From Vreelandella sulfidaeris (lineage in GTDB: Bacteria > Pseudomonadota > Gammaproteobacteria > Pseudomonadales > Halomonadaceae): DNA of 64,000 nt. This document shows positions 50,709 to 62,464 of this stretch, piece by piece (within the stretch, counting starts at the first letter, position 1; each line of letters begins with the position of its first letter). The notes below the pieces were generated by a model. The model was given only the letters and a program-made list of their open reading frames with translations, made no database searches and was not told the origin of the DNA. The DNA lies in NCBI GenBank assembly GCA_007182875.1, contig AP019514.1, forward strand, positions 4,092,001 to 4,156,000. The letters are read 5' to 3'. Position numbers and translations under genes: made by a program.

Positions 50709-51098
50709 TTAATCGCCAATGACCATAACCGCTTCAGCTTCTACCTGACTGCCTTTGGGGAGCGCTTTTACACCGACGGCAGCACGGGCGGGGAAAGGAG
50801 CGGTGAAGAACTCTTCCATGACTTGGTTAACGATCGCAAAGTTATCCAAGTCCACTAAATATAAATTCAGCTTCACGATATCGCTTAACGAGCCCGCCGC
50901 TTCTTCACACACTGCTTGCAAGTTAGTGAAGACTTGGCGTGCTTGAGCTTCAAAATCCTCGGAGACAATCGCCATGGTCGTGGGATCTAGCGGGATCTGC
51001 CCGGAGAGATAAACCGTGTTACCTGCTTTAATGGCCTGGGAGTAAGGACCAATCGCAGCGGGGGCTTTGCTGGTGTTGATAACGGCTTTATTGCTCAT
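50709..51098 (-). CDS. ridA: RidA family reactive enamine/imine deaminase
   Basis: Clears 2-aminoacrylate and similar intermediates. Intact, 129 residues, trimeric Rid fold. [33 protein letters not shown] and the catalytic arginine in [15 protein letters not shown] are present. Lies just downstream of spoT on the same strand, the usual gammaproteobacterial order. Confidence 0.93.
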   Translation of the reverse strand: MSNKAVINTSKAPAAIGPYSQAIKAGNTVYLSGQIPLDPTTMAIVSEDFEAQARQVFTNLQAVCEEAAGSLSDIVKLNLYLVDLDNFAIVNQVMEEFFTAPFPARAAVGVKALPKGSQVEAEAVMVIGD

Positions 51099-51195
51099 GC
51101 GGTGTTTCGCTCCTTAATGAATATTGCTTAATTACTTAATATTTATAAATAGCAATTGCTGCCGATTTGTTATCAGCATGTCGTTGTGTTCGGTG

Positions 51196-53323
51196 TTAGT
51201 TGGCGAGTCGGGTAATTTTGCTAACGCTGGGTAAATTACGGATGCGTTTAATGATCCGTGCCAAGTGCACACGGCCTTTCACTGACAGTGTTAGATTGAC
51301 GGTGGAAAGGTGGGCATCGCGCTCTTCAATGCCAATCCGTTCGATATTAGCATCGGCATCGGTGACCAGCCCGGCAAGCTCGGCGACCAATCCTCGGCGG
51401 CTCTCAATTTCGATACGCAGCGCCACCGGAAAATCTTCATCAATGGTGTCCGACCACTCAAGCGTGAAGAGTTTATCGGGATCGTTCTTATCAGTAACGT
51501 TCTTGCATTCGGCGCGGTGAACGACCAAGCCTTTGCCCACAGAAAGATGGCCCACCACAGGGTCGCCTGGCAGCGGATGACAGCAACGGGCAAAACTAAT
51601 CACCATGCCTTCGCTACCACTGATCACTACTGCCCGACTCCCCTCACCCGCATTTTGCTGTTCGTAATTGTCGCCGTGCGCGGCATCCACTAACCGACGC
51701 GCCACTACATGAGTCATGCGGTTCCCTAAGCCCAGCGACTCTAACAGCGACTCTTCAGAGGAGACGTCCAACTGCTTAAAGGCACGTTTGAGTACACTCT
51801 CATCGAGTTCTTCCAGACTGGTGTCGAACGGCGCTAACGCTTTATTGAGCAACCGCCGTCCCAGCATGACCGCTTCGGTCTGCTGCTGATGTTTAAGCGC
51901 ATGACGGATCGCCGAGCGCGCCTTCGCCGTAGTGACAAAGTTAAGCCAGGCGAGATTAGGTCGTGCGCCGGGAGCGGTGATAATTTCCAGCGTCTGACCA
52001 CTCTCTAAACGCGTTGAGAGCGGCGCCAAGTGGCGATCGATACGACATGCAATGCAGTTATTGCCGATATCCGTGTGCACGGTGTAGGCGAAGTCGATTA
52101 CGGTAGCTCCCTGAGGAAGTTCCATAATGTCGCCTTTGGGCGTAAACACGTAGATATCGTCGGGAAAAAGGTCATTTTTAACGTGTTCGATAAACTCTAA
52201 CGAGTCGCCGGCATGGCGCTGCATTTCCAGTAGGCCCTTCACCCAGGCGCGAGCACGGGCATGGCTACCCTCGGCAATCGGATGAGAAGTTTGCCCCGCC
52301 TTATAAAGCCAGTGAGCGGCGATGCCGTTATTGGCCATAGCCTCCATTTCGCGGGTGCGTATCTGTACTTCGATGGGCATACCGCGGGAACCGAACAACG
52401 TCGTATGCAGGCTCTGGTAGCCGTTAGCTTTAGGAATCGCGATATAGTCTTTAAAACGTCCCGGCACTGGCTTATAAAGGTTATGTACTACGCCCAGAAT
52501 ACGGTAACAACTGGCCACGTCTTCGGTGATGATGCGAAAACCAAACACATCCATAATTTCGGCAAAGGGCTTACGCTGGTCGCGCATCTTTTATAAATCG
52601 ACAGCAAATGCTTTTGCCGCCCAATCACCGTGCCGTTAAGGGCATCATCATCCAGGCTTTTTTGCAGCGACGACTGGATTTCACGCATGGCACTGCGCCG
52701 GTGCCCTCGCGCTTTAGCAACCGCACGCTTAATGCGCTCTGAACGCATCGGGTGAATCGCTTGAAAGGAGAGATCTTCGAGCTCAATGCGGATGGTGTTA
52801 ATACCCAATCGACCGGCAATACGCGCGTAAATTTCCAATGTTTCACGGGCGATGCGGCGCTTCTTATCTGGCCGCAGCGCACCCAGCGTGCGCATGTTAT
52901 GCAGCCGATCGGCAAGCTTGACGATAATGACGCGGATATCGCGCGACATCGCCAGCACCATCTTCTGGAAGTTTTCTGCCTGAGCAACGGCTTTATCTTC
53001 GAAGGTGATTTGGGTAAGTTTGGATACCCCATCTACCAGCTCGGCCACCGGTTTGCCGAACTGGGCCTCAAGGGCCTTTTGGAAACGCCGGTGTCTTCGA
53101 TAACGTCATGCAGCATGGCAGCCATCAGGCTTTGATGATCCATGTGCATATTGGCAAGAATATTCGCTACCGCGAGCGGATGGGTAACGTAAGGCTCGCC
53201 GGAGCGCCGCCGCTGACCATCGTGGGCCTGCTCAGCGTAATAAAAGGCACGTTTGACCTGCTGGATTTCATCCGGTGGTAAATAGCCGCCGAGTCGATCG
53301 GCCAGGTCATCAATGGTAAACAT
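51196..53323 (-). CDS. spoT: Bifunctional (p)ppGpp synthetase/hydrolase SpoT
   Basis: Sets alarmone level in stringent response, about 709 residues (E. coli 702). HD hydrolase domain: GEPYVTHPLAVANIL, MLHDVIEDTG, KLADRLHNMRTL. Synthetase motif VFGFRIITEDV and GYQSLHTTLFG. TGS domain VFTPKGDIMELPQGATVIDF; zinc-finger-like RCCHPLPGDPVVGHLS; ACT at the end. Two frameshifts, near 53082 and 52588, both AAAA for AAAAA. Follows rpoZ by 32 bases. Confidence 0.95.
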
Positions 53324-53355
53324 CTACCGCGCCTCTATCGGTGTCGTAGTAAACG

Positions 53356-53613
53356 TTAGTCGTCGATATGAGTTGGTGCCATCGCGGGACGCGGACGGAC
53401 AGCGGCTTCAACGGGCTCGTCCAGCACCGTATGATCAACCAAGCCTGCGGCAATTTCACGCAGTGCCATCACGGTGGGCTTGTCATTTTCCCACGGCAGT
53501 AGCGCATCACGAGACCCGCGCGCCAGCTGGCGAGCACGCTGAGTGGAAATCATCACCAGCTTGAAACGGTTTTCAACATTATCAAGACAATCTTCAACGG
53601 TTACGCGAGCCAT
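53356..53613 (-). CDS. rpoZ: RNA polymerase omega subunit
   Basis: Intact, 85 residues. [20 protein letters not shown] then [20 protein letters not shown] is the family signature. I start at 53613, preceded by AGGAAGG, rather than at an in-frame ATG 12 codons upstream. Confidence 0.95.
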   Translation of the reverse strand: MARVTVEDCLDNVENRFKLVMISTQRARQLARGSRDALLPWENDKPTVMALREIAAGLVDHTVLDEPVEAAVRPRPAMAPTHIDD

Positions 53614-53729
53614 GGGAGCCTTCCTGTTATGACGGAACCGGGCCGACACCGTTATAAAAAAGCCAACGGCGCCGACCCAGCGAAAAACGCATTTAGAACT
53701 GTACTAAAAACACAGTAGAACCGAATAGA

Positions 53730-54379
<650 letters not shown>

Positions 54380-54498
54380 TTAGCGACAATAAGCCATGAA
54401 AATAAGTAGAGCGACTGCAGCAGAGCAGCAAGGCTGCGCAGTATCGCACACCCATCGCGATGACTGTAGCGTTGGCGGTGACATACACGGAGGTAGAC

Positions 54499-55193
54499 AT
54501 GCGCAGTACGCTTTTTATTTTAGGCCTGATTGCATTGGGCGTAGCCCTACAAAAGGCATTATCGAGATTCCCCGCCACTGGGCGCCCTGGGCACCGCTGC
54601 ACATTGATGACCCCATCACGCCGGTCACTCAACTCAAGCTAAACCGCTTGGCGGATGATCGTGCTGGCTGTTTAGCTGCGTTAGATACGGTTCCCGGAGG
54701 TGAACTGCATTACACACCATTGGCGGATTACTCACCTACGGCAAGCTGCCCGCTGTCCAACATCGTGCGCATGCAGTCTAGTGGCGTTGCATTTAATCAA
54801 AGTTTTGTAGCGTCCTGCCCTATGGCGCTGGCATGGGTAATGTATGAGCGGCACGCATTACAGCCTGCTGCAGAGGAAATAATGGGCAGCCGAGTGAGCC
54901 AGGTCAACCATGTGGGCAGCTTTGCCTGCCGCAATGTCTATGGCCGTGAAACCGGTAGGCGTAGCGAACACGCCACCGCCGAAGCGCTGGATGTTGTGGG
55001 GTTTGTGTTTGAAAACAGCCAGCGCGTTACCCTGATCAATCACTGGGATGATGAAGGCGAAACGGGAGAGTTTTTACGAGCCGCGCGTGATGGTGCCTGC
55101 AATACCTTTGGCAATGTATTGGGGCCGGATTACAACGCCGCGCATGCAGACCACTTCCACATGGGCATGCGCGGGTTTCGGCTATGTCGTTAA
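54499..55193 (+). CDS. Extensin-like C-terminal domain protein
   Basis: About 232 residues. N-terminal membrane anchor or signal MRSTLFILGLIALGVALQKG, then the extensin-like domain: VPGGELHYTPLADYSPTASC, SCPMALAWVMYERHALQPAA, SEHATAEALDVVGFVF and the closing DYNAAHADHFHMGMRG, which resembles LAS-type peptidoglycan hydrolase metal sites. A frameshift near 54552 (AAAA for AAAAA) joins the two. GGAGGT precedes the ATG at 54499. Likely acts in the periplasm on the cell wall, an inference. Confidence 0.8.
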
Positions 55194-55211
55194 CGAATCA
55201 ACCAGCACTAC

Positions 55212-55463
55212 TTAGTCGAGGCTAACATCGTCTTCATCCGTGGCGGCGCCTGTGGCAGCACCTACACCACCACCAATAACGGCACCTTGGGTTACGCTAC
55301 CGCCAGTTGCCGCGGCAGCACCCGCGCCGACGGCAGCGCCAACACCGGCACCGCTAGCAGTACGTTCACCTGTCGTTGAGCCGCAGCCCGACAAACCGAC
55401 GGTTAGCGCCACCAACGCGCCTAGAGTCACTATACGTGTCGTTTTGAATAAATGAGTTTGCAT
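55212..55463 (-). CDS. Glycine-zipper lipoprotein
   Basis: Intact, 83 residues from the ATG at 55463, which has GGAG upstream (two more in-frame ATGs lie just before). Lipoprotein signal ending TVGLSGCGS, the cysteine being the lipid site. The rest is alanine/glycine rich (GAGVGAAVGAGAAAATGG, GAVIGGGVGAATGA), a membrane-inserting glycine zipper as in SlyB/OmpA-like osmotic lipoproteins. Acidic tail DEDDVSLD. Confidence 0.75.
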   Translation of the reverse strand: MQTHLFKTTRIVTLGALVALTVGLSGCGSTTGERTASGAGVGAAVGAGAAAATGGSVTQGAVIGGGVGAATGAATDEDDVSLD

Positions 55464-55554
55464 GATCATCTCCATATGGGTTGCAACCCTTACACACTAG
55501 AAAGAATTTGACGTAATTGCCACGTTAATTATCACTGTTCGATAACTAAAAAAG

Positions 55555-56763
55555 CTAAGCACGCTGTGCCACGGCGCTGTAAGTGCGCTTTTCCAGCCAG
55601 CGCCCAGCCGCAAAAATCACCAACCCACAGAGCGCTAAGCCAGCACCGACTAACCCCGTACTCGACCAACTAAAACCAGCGCTGATCGCCAGCCCCGCCA
55701 ACCACGCGCCTAAAGCATTCGCTCCGTTAAAGGCCGCATGATTGAGCGAGGCCGCCATGGTTTGGGCATCTTCGGCCACATCCATCAAACGTGTTTGCAA
55801 TGAGGGCGCCAACGCTATGCTGGTCCCCACTAAGCCGACAAACAAAAGCCCCGTCCAAACGTTATTCGCGGCAAAGTAAAACAGCCCTTGAATCACCCCG
55901 CACCACAGCAGAATAATCGGAATGGCGCGCATCAAATTTTTATCCGCCATGCGCCCGCCGATTAAGTTACCGGCGATAGAACCCAAGCCAAAAATCACCA
56001 ACACCAGCGGCCCCAGCGCCTCACTCATGCCTGCCTGCAGGGTTAACGTTGGCATCACATAGCTAAAAATAGCAAACATCCCGCCGCAGCCGATGCAGGC
56101 GAGTGCCAACGTGACCAATACCCGCTGTTTAAGCAGCGCGGACAGCTCACGCACGGGGCTGGCTAGCGTATCCACAGGCTGGATCGGCACATAAAACCTG
56201 ATCAATAGCGCGGTGAGCAGCGCAATGCCCCGACCCCACAAACGCAATCTGCCAGCCAAACAGATTGCCGGTCCAGGTCCCCAGCGGTGCTCCTATCAGA
56301 ATCGCCACCGTTAAGCCCATCATCACTCGGGAGATAGCCCGTGCCCGCTGGTCGACCGGCACCGCTCCCGCCGCCACCAACGCTGCAATGCCAAAATAAG
56401 CCCCATGAGGTAAGCCCGCCAGAAAACGCAGGCCCACGAATGACCAAAAACCCGGTGCAATGGCACTGGCAATATTGCCTACCGCAAACACCAACATCAG
56501 CACAATTAATAGCAACCGCCTGGGTGCTCGCGCGGCCAGCGCTGAAATCAATGGCGCCCCTACCACCACGCCCAAGGCGTAACTACTAATGGCATAACCC
56601 ACCTGGGGTACTGTCACGGCTAAATCACCCGCCACGCGGTTCATCAACCCATAATGACAAACTCGCTAGTGCCAATCCCAAAGCCACCCAGCGCCAACAC
56701 AAACTCTGCCAAACGCGGGTTACGCGCCAGCCCTTGGGACGACGAAGCTGTCGAATTCTGCAT
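55555..56763 (-). CDS. MFS efflux transporter (AraJ/YdhP-like, DHA1)
   Basis: Twelve-helix drug/sugar:H+ antiporter, about 403 residues. The N-terminal family motif GGFGIGTSEFVIMGLMNRVA is restored by repairing GGG to GGGG near 56647. VGLRFLAGLPHGAYFGIAAL and RARAISRVMMGLTVA give motifs A/B of the group. A second frameshift near 56227. GGAGATAAGC precedes the ATG at 56763. The upstream gap has GATACC/GGTATC inverted at about 56777-56793. Substrate unknown. Confidence 0.85.
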
Positions 56764-56995
56764 GCTTATCTCCTTGGGATACCGTACTTGTGGGTATCTC
56801 GCTTAGCGCTAAATGATCGCAGGATTAGACGAAAGTAGAAACACGCTGCGTTTAAAAAGTTAGCAAGCGAAATGCATAGGACCCCTAAACCAAGTACCTG
56901 GCCGTCATTGAGCTTTCTCAACGAGTCTGGGCACAATGCTCACTTAATATGCGGCTCACTTAACACACTGTTTAACAAACCAGCACGAGGTCGCC

Positions 56996-57607
56996 ATGAC
57001 GCCCGAAACAATCGAACAGGCCATGCTGGCGTTAGCCGAGGCCGACCCAGATATCGCCCGCGCTCTGCCGCTGGTGGGCGCCCCCTCGCCACGCGAACGC
57101 GACAGAGGCTTCTCTACCTTCTTCTCCACTATCGTTAGCCAGCAGATATCTACCGAAGCCGCCCGCGCCATTATGGGCCGCGTCAATACGCTGCTACCGG
57201 AATTGCATGCCAAAGCGGTCATGGAAGTGGAAAGCCAAGCGCTGCGCGATGCGGGGCTTTCCTGGCGCAAGATTGAGTACGCCAAAGGGCTTGCAGAGGC
57301 GGAGCTTGCTGGCACCTTTAGCGCCGATGGGCTTGAGCACCTTAGCGATGAGGAAGTGATAACGGCGATTACCGCGCTGCGCGGCTTTGGTCGCTGGAGC
57401 GCCGAAATCTATCTGATGTTTTCGCTCAAGCGCCCGGATGTCTTCCCCGCGGATGACCTTGCCCTGCGAGTAGCGCTGGGCCGCCTAAAAGGCATGGACC
57501 ACAAACCCACGCCCAAACAGGCGCGCCAGCTAGTCGAACACTGGGCGCCCTGGCGCAGCGTGGGTTCGCTGTTTCTTTGGCATTATTACCGCGGCGAGCC
57601 GCTTTAA
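56996..57607 (+). CDS. DNA-3-methyladenine glycosylase II (AlkA-like)
   Basis: Base-excision repair of alkylated purines. Intact, 203 residues. HhH-GPD core: STIVSQQISTEAARAIMGRV, then the hairpin ITALRGFGRWSAEIYLMFSL and the catalytic aspartate in FPADDLALRVALG. It lacks the N-terminal domain of E. coli AlkA, as in short forms. Convergent with the pirin gene, three bases apart. Confidence 0.88.
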   Translation: MTPETIEQAMLALAEADPDIARALPLVGAPSPRERDRGFSTFFSTIVSQQISTEAARAIMGRVNTLLPELHAKAVMEVESQALRDAGLSWRKIEYAKGLAEAELAGTFSADGLEHLSDEEVITAITALRGFGRWSAEIYLMFSLKRPDVFPADDLALRVALGRLKGMDHKPTPKQARQLVEHWAPWRSVGSLFLWHYYRGEPL

Positions 57608-57610
57608 ATA

Positions 57611-58485
57611 TTAAGCATCCAGCCCGCCGAATTTGCCGTTCTGATAATCGTCGACCGCCTGAACGATCTCTTCGCGGGTATTCATCACGAAAGGGCCATG
57701 TGAGTAGAGAGGCTCATCGATCACATCGCCGTGGCCAAACAGTAGACAAGCGTCGCTGCTGGCTTCGATCAGTAGGCAATCGCCGTCGCGATCCACTTCA
57801 ATGAGATGGTGAGGCTGAACTGGCTCTCCGCTCACTTCGACATCACCCTTTACAACGTAAAGAAACACCTGCCGCCCTGGGGCAATGGGTAATCGCTCAT
57901 GTGCACCGGCAGACAGCTGCAGCGTCGACATGAAGACGCCGGTTAATGACTCGATAGGGCCGGCGCGATCCTGCCACTCACCGGCAACCAGGTTCAGCGT
58001 ACTGCCGCCAGGTAACGTAATGGCGGGTATGTCCGCCTGCTGCAGCCCACATAGCGCGGCTCGCTCATTTTCAGATTCGCTGGCAGGTTGACCCACAGCT
58101 GCAGAATTTCCAGCGGGCCACCTTCGCGCAGAAACTCGGGCGGCGAGATTTCCGCATGCACAATGCCACTACCCGCGGTCATCCACTGCACGCCGCCCGC
58201 ATGGATCACACTTTGATGGCTGGCGCTGTCCGCATGCGCCAGCGAACCTTCCAGTATAAAAGTGACCGTTTCAAACCCGCGGTGCGGATGCGGGCCAAAC
58301 GGCAATCCACGGTTATTGGCCGGGTACGTCTGTGGGCCGTGATGATTCAAAAACAGAAATGGATCGAGCTGCTCTAACTGCGGTCCCGGCAGCGGCCGCC
58401 GGGTGACTAAATCGCCAATATCATCGCGCTTGGCTGGATGCTGGGCGATCACGCGGCGCACGGTTGGGTTAGTATCTGATGACAT
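57611..58485 (-). CDS. Pirin family protein
   Basis: Cupin, about 291 residues. Metal ligands visible in GPHPHRGFETVTFILEG and in GSGIVHAE, matching pirin. A frameshift near 58050 (GGG for GGGG) joins MSEPRYVGLQQADIPAITLP. The C-terminal half FMSTLQLSAGAHERLPI and VFLYVVKGDVEVSGE is the second cupin. Some pirins are quercetinases; the role here is not known. Confidence 0.87.
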
Positions 58486-58597
58486 TACTCACTCCTTATC
58501 AATACCCCCAGCGTAAAACCTACAGCGGCAGATGAGGAGCGAATAATTTGCCTCGTTTCGTTGCAGGAAATTGTTATTAACAAGCTGAGCGGTTTCC

Positions 58598-59638
58598 TCA
58601 AAACTCGGTCACCACCGTCACCCCCGCTCCTGCGAACTTATCCATATTCATCAGCGCATCGATCGACTGCTCGAGCGTGATGCATTTGCCGATCAGCTTT
58701 TCCGGCGCCAGCTTTCCCGACTCGATCATCGCCAGCATGGCGTCGTAACGATGCGCCTGCATGCCATGGCTACCCAGTATCTCAAGCTCATTGGCGATCA
58801 CCTTGCTCATGGGAATGGCGGGCGTGCTGTTCTCGGCCAACATCAACCCGACCTGAACATGCTTGCCACGTTTACGCAGGTTGCTGATGGAGTTAAAGCA
58901 GGTCATTGGATGGCCTAGCGCATCCAGCGATACATGAGCGCCTCCCCGGGTTATCTCCACCACCGCTTCGACCACATTGGTTACCTTAGCGGCATTCACG
59001 GTGACAGTGGCGCCCAATTGGCGGGCCAACTTAAGCGCCTCTTCCGAAATATCGATAGCGACCACGTTGGCGCCAATCGCATTGGCAATCATCACAGCAG
59101 AAAGCCCAACACCGCCACAGCCGTGAACCGCCACCCACTGGCCTGGCGCTGTGTTGCCCTGATCTACCACTGCCCGAAATGAAGTGACGAACCGGCAACC
59201 CAAACTCGCCGCCGTCGCAAAATCCAGTGTTTCAGGAAGCGCGACCAAATTGACGTCGGCGTAGTGAATGCCTACATACTCGGCAAAGGAGCCCCAGTGG
59301 GTAAAGCCGGGCTGAAACTGGCTATCGCACACCTGATGATTGCCCGAGTAGCACTCAGGGCAAGTACCGCACCCGCCCACGAAGGGCACCGTGACGCGGT
59401 CGCCAATGCGCCACTTTTGACGTCTTTACCCACGGCTTCCACAACGCCAGCAAGCTCATGCCCCGGCACATGGGGAAGCTGGATATCGGTGTCATGCCCT
59501 ACCCAGCCGTGCCAATCGCTGCGGCAAACGCCGTTCGCCCTGACGTTCACCACCACGCCATGCGGCTCAGGGGGTGGGGTCAGGCAGTTGTTGAATGGTC
59601 GGCGGGGCGGAAAATTGCTCAAAAACAACGGCTTTCAT
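58598..59638 (-). CDS. Zinc-dependent alcohol dehydrogenase
   Basis: Medium-chain dehydrogenase, about 347 residues. Catalytic zinc ligands in [10 protein letters not shown] and GHELAGVVE, structural zinc cysteines in [20 protein letters not shown] motif [13 protein letters not shown]. Frameshifts near 59570 (CCCCC where CCCC fits) and 59415. AGGGA precedes the ATG at 59638. Substrate unknown; position beside pirin and a phosphatase gives no hint. Confidence 0.88.
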
Positions 59639-59698
59639 AACGAATCCCTAACCTAAATCTTTTTTACTTTATAACGGCTCCTGTGGAGAAGACGCAAA

Positions 59699-60275
59699 TT
59701 ACTGGCCGCTAATGCGTACTCGCCCCACGACCCGAAACGAATCATCCGTTGGACGCACCACGATCATCTCACCCGAGCCAACGCCGCCGCCAATCAACGC
59801 GGTGATATTGACCTGATGAGTGACCAACAACAAATTGCCCGACCCCTGCCAGGCAGCGATCTGCTCTTGAGCCGTTTGGGTGATGAACTCCTGATCTCCG
59901 CGCCCACGAAAGAACGAATCCAGCCAGGGAGTAAGCGTTACAGGCCCCAGCGCCATCAACTCAGCGGTATCCAGCGCCCGGCACCAGCGCGACGAATACA
60001 CCGCCGCAATGGGAATATCTCGCTCACGAAACGCGCGGCCAGCGGCTTCAGCCTGATTACGGCCAGCCGTTGAGAGATTGCGCTGGGTATCGCAGCGGTC
60101 ACGCTCAAACCCTGGCGGGTCACCAATGCCAGGGGGCCAGGGAGTGGCGCATGAGAATCACCAAGCCGCCTTCCTTAAGCGCCTGCCAGGTAGCGTCGTT
60201 TGCTTGGGCGCTGATAGGTAGCGCACCCAGCACACAGAGCAGTAGGATTAAGGTGAGATGGCGTGGGGTGGGCAT
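59699..60275 (-). CDS. Secreted histidine phosphatase family protein
   Basis: About 191 residues. Signal peptide LTLILLLCVLGALPISAQA; the phosphohistidine motif is in VILMRHSLAPG; RNLSTAGRNQAEAAGRAFR and YSSRWCRALDTAEL carry further pocket residues, and LLLVTHQVNITALIG the second histidine. A frameshift near 60137 (CCCCC where CCCC fits). ATG at 60275 chosen for the signal peptide. Phosphatase substrate not known. Confidence 0.82.
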
Positions 60276-60395
60276 AGGTTGAAGTTCTCCATCGATGGCA
60301 AACAAGAACCGCTCTAGCCCCGTTCGCTGGTTGTCTGGGCAAGAACTTTGATGTCACCAACTTGCGTAATATGCGCCACTTTTACCAGAGCTTTC

Positions 60396-60424
60396 CAAAA
60401 CGGAACGCAGTGCGTACCGTTTTG
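60396..60424. repeat. 14-bp near-perfect palindrome before hipBA
   Basis: AAAACGGAACGCA-G-TGCGTACCGTTTT, one mismatch in 13 pairs, with a further C-G pair outside. No T-run. In the 387-base gap between the phosphatase gene and hipB. Confidence 0.6.
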
Positions 60425-60522
60425 AGTTGAGCACTATCGCACCCTACTGCGGGTGAAGAATACCCAAGCCCGCGACTGGTATTTAAAAGAAACTATCAAT
60501 TAAAGCTTGAGAGTCTTTAACT

Positions 60523-60646
60523 AGGACTATATTCCCACAATCATGTAAAAGATGGGAACATAGTCCTTTTTCTTAGTGCGACGATTTGAATTTTTTTAAA
60601 GTTGGACTATATTCCCACTATGTTTTTAAAAATGGGAATATAGTCC
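60523..60646. promoter_or_regulatory. Four-copy operator array upstream of hipB
   Basis: GGACTATATTCCCA appears at 60524-60537 and 60604-60617, and inverted as TGGGAACATAGTCC (one change) at 60553-60566 and TGGGAATATAGTCC at 60633-60646. Two inverted pairs, each with a 15-base spacer, 80 bp apart. Multiple operators before a hipBA operon are known in E. coli; autoregulation by HipB is likely. Confidence 0.7.
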
Positions 60647-60662
60647 CTTTAATGGTAATCGT

Positions 60663-60969
60663 ATGGCAAAGCGAAACTTACACAGCGTGCTGTTTCCAAA
60701 GCAGCGCAAAATTCTCACTCATTTTGGTGAGGGATTTGTTGCTAACAATGAAGCGACGAGGGTTGACCAAAAAAATGCTCTGCGAGCGAACAGGCTTTGA
60801 TCATAAAACCGTGAACAAGGTGTTTGCTGGCGATCCTGGTGTGGCAATTGGTGCCTATTTGAAAATCATGGCTGTGTTGGGTATGGAAAGTAACTTCTCT
60901 GAAGTGGCCGCACATGACGAATTAGGTATCAAACTGCAAAACATCAAACTTCTGGAAGGTTCAAAATGA
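60663..60969 (+). CDS. hipB: HipB-like antitoxin, helix-turn-helix
   Basis: About 102 residues. After repairing a frameshift near 60732 (GGG where GG fits) it reads MAKRNLHSVLFPKQRKILTH then DLLLTMKRRGLTKKMLCERT and the recognition helix FDHKTVNKVFAGDPGVAIGA. The stop overlaps the hipA start (ATGA). Represses its operon and neutralises HipA in the family. Codon choice and base composition are more AT-rich than the neighbours, suggesting transfer. Confidence 0.75.
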
Positions 60970-62214
60970 GCCGTGAGTTGGTAGAGGTTTATGCGGATTG
61001 GTATCCCATTGAGCAACCACTATTAATTGGTCAATTGGCTTTATAGTGACTCAAGCCGTGGCGGCGTATTTAGTTTTGCCTATGACAACGCTTTTTAAAA
61101 TCCCGCTACAGTTTGCAAATTGACCCCTTGCTGACTCTGCATGCAGGTGAGTTTCACAATGACGAAGCCGATAAAAACTTTCGTGCCTTTTTAGATTCAT
61201 CGCCAGATCGCTGGGGGCGTATTTTGATGCAGCGCAGGGCGGCTATCGAAAATCGCAAAGGTATTCGGCCGAGTAATCGATTAACGGAGCTCGATTATTT
61301 GCTTGGGGTACATGATTCCTATCGCATGGGCGGAATTCGCTTTAAAAGACCAGACTCACCTCATTTTCTTGATAACAATGCCGAATTTTCGGCGCCCCCA
61401 TGGCAGCGCTTCGCGAGTTAGAGCATGCCGCCATCCAAATTGAAAAGACGATAACATCAACAGTGATGAATACTATCGGTGGTTGAAAATGTTGATTTCT
61501 CCCGGCTCATCTTTGGGCGGTGCAAGACCAAAAGCTTGTGTTACTGACGAGCAAAATCACCTTTGGATAGCTAAATTCCCAAATTTAAATGACACCTGCG
61601 ATATCGGCGCGTGGGAGATGGTGTGTTATGAGCTCGCTTTAACAGCCGGTATTGAGATGTTTCCAAGCGAGATCCGAAAATTCTCGACTCAGCACCATAC
61701 CTTTTGACCAAGCGCTTTGACCGGAGGGGTGACAAACGCCTACATTTTTCATCCGCAATGACGCAGCTCCAGTACTACGATGGTGAGCATTCGCACGGTG
61801 CTAGTTATCTTGAAATCGCAGAGTTTCTCTCTAATCAGGGCGCACAAACAAAAGCTGATCTTGTCCAATTATGGCGACGGATTGTGTTTAACATTGCGGT
61901 GTCGAACACAGATGACCACTTGCGTAATCACGGCTTTCTGTTAACCGATAAAGGCTGGAAGCTATCACCTGCTTACGATTTAAACCCTATTGTGGGAAAG
62001 CAAGGCCTTCACCTGAATATTACCGATACAGACAACGCGCTCGACTACCAGCTAGCCTTTGAAGTGCAAGATTTCTTCAGGCTGACTGAAACCGAGGCAA
62101 TGCAAATTTACGATGAGGGTTTTAAATGCCGTGAACCAGTGGCCATTGGTTGCACAGCGATTAGGCATCAGCCGAGCAGAGCAAACCATGAAGCAAGAGG
62201 CCTTTAATGTTTGA
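60966..62214 (+). CDS. hipA: HipA-like serine/threonine kinase toxin
   Basis: About 416 residues. Opens MSRELVEVYADWYPIEQPLL; DSSPDRWGRILMQRR is the HipA N-subdomain motif; the glycine-rich ATP loop is SPGSSLGGARPKA; catalytic motifs SNTDDHLRNHGFLL and SPAYDLNP are intact. Frameshifts near 61040, 61092 (TTTTT for TTTTTT), 61400, 61455, 61700 and 62120; the repaired end is SRAEQTMKQEAFNV with TGA at 62212-62214. In E. coli HipA phosphorylates glutamyl-tRNA synthetase and causes dormancy; the target here is not known. Confidence 0.85.
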
Positions 62215-62464
62215 TAGGCGTCGTGAGCAAAAATACCTGACATAGTGATCCTGACCGATCACCACTCTACTTAGCCGCCGTCAAGATTTGCGAACTGGTT
62301 CGCTAGGCACATCGGTTGCAGATGATCACACCAAAGTTCCAGCAAGTTGTGTACTCAATGCATTCGCCTTCTATAGGTGCGCTGGCATCAGTTCATCGAG
62401 ATTGATGGGGAGTTTGTGGTCAATGTGTTTTCCCTCCCGCTCAAATACTGCAGCGATCACGCGG

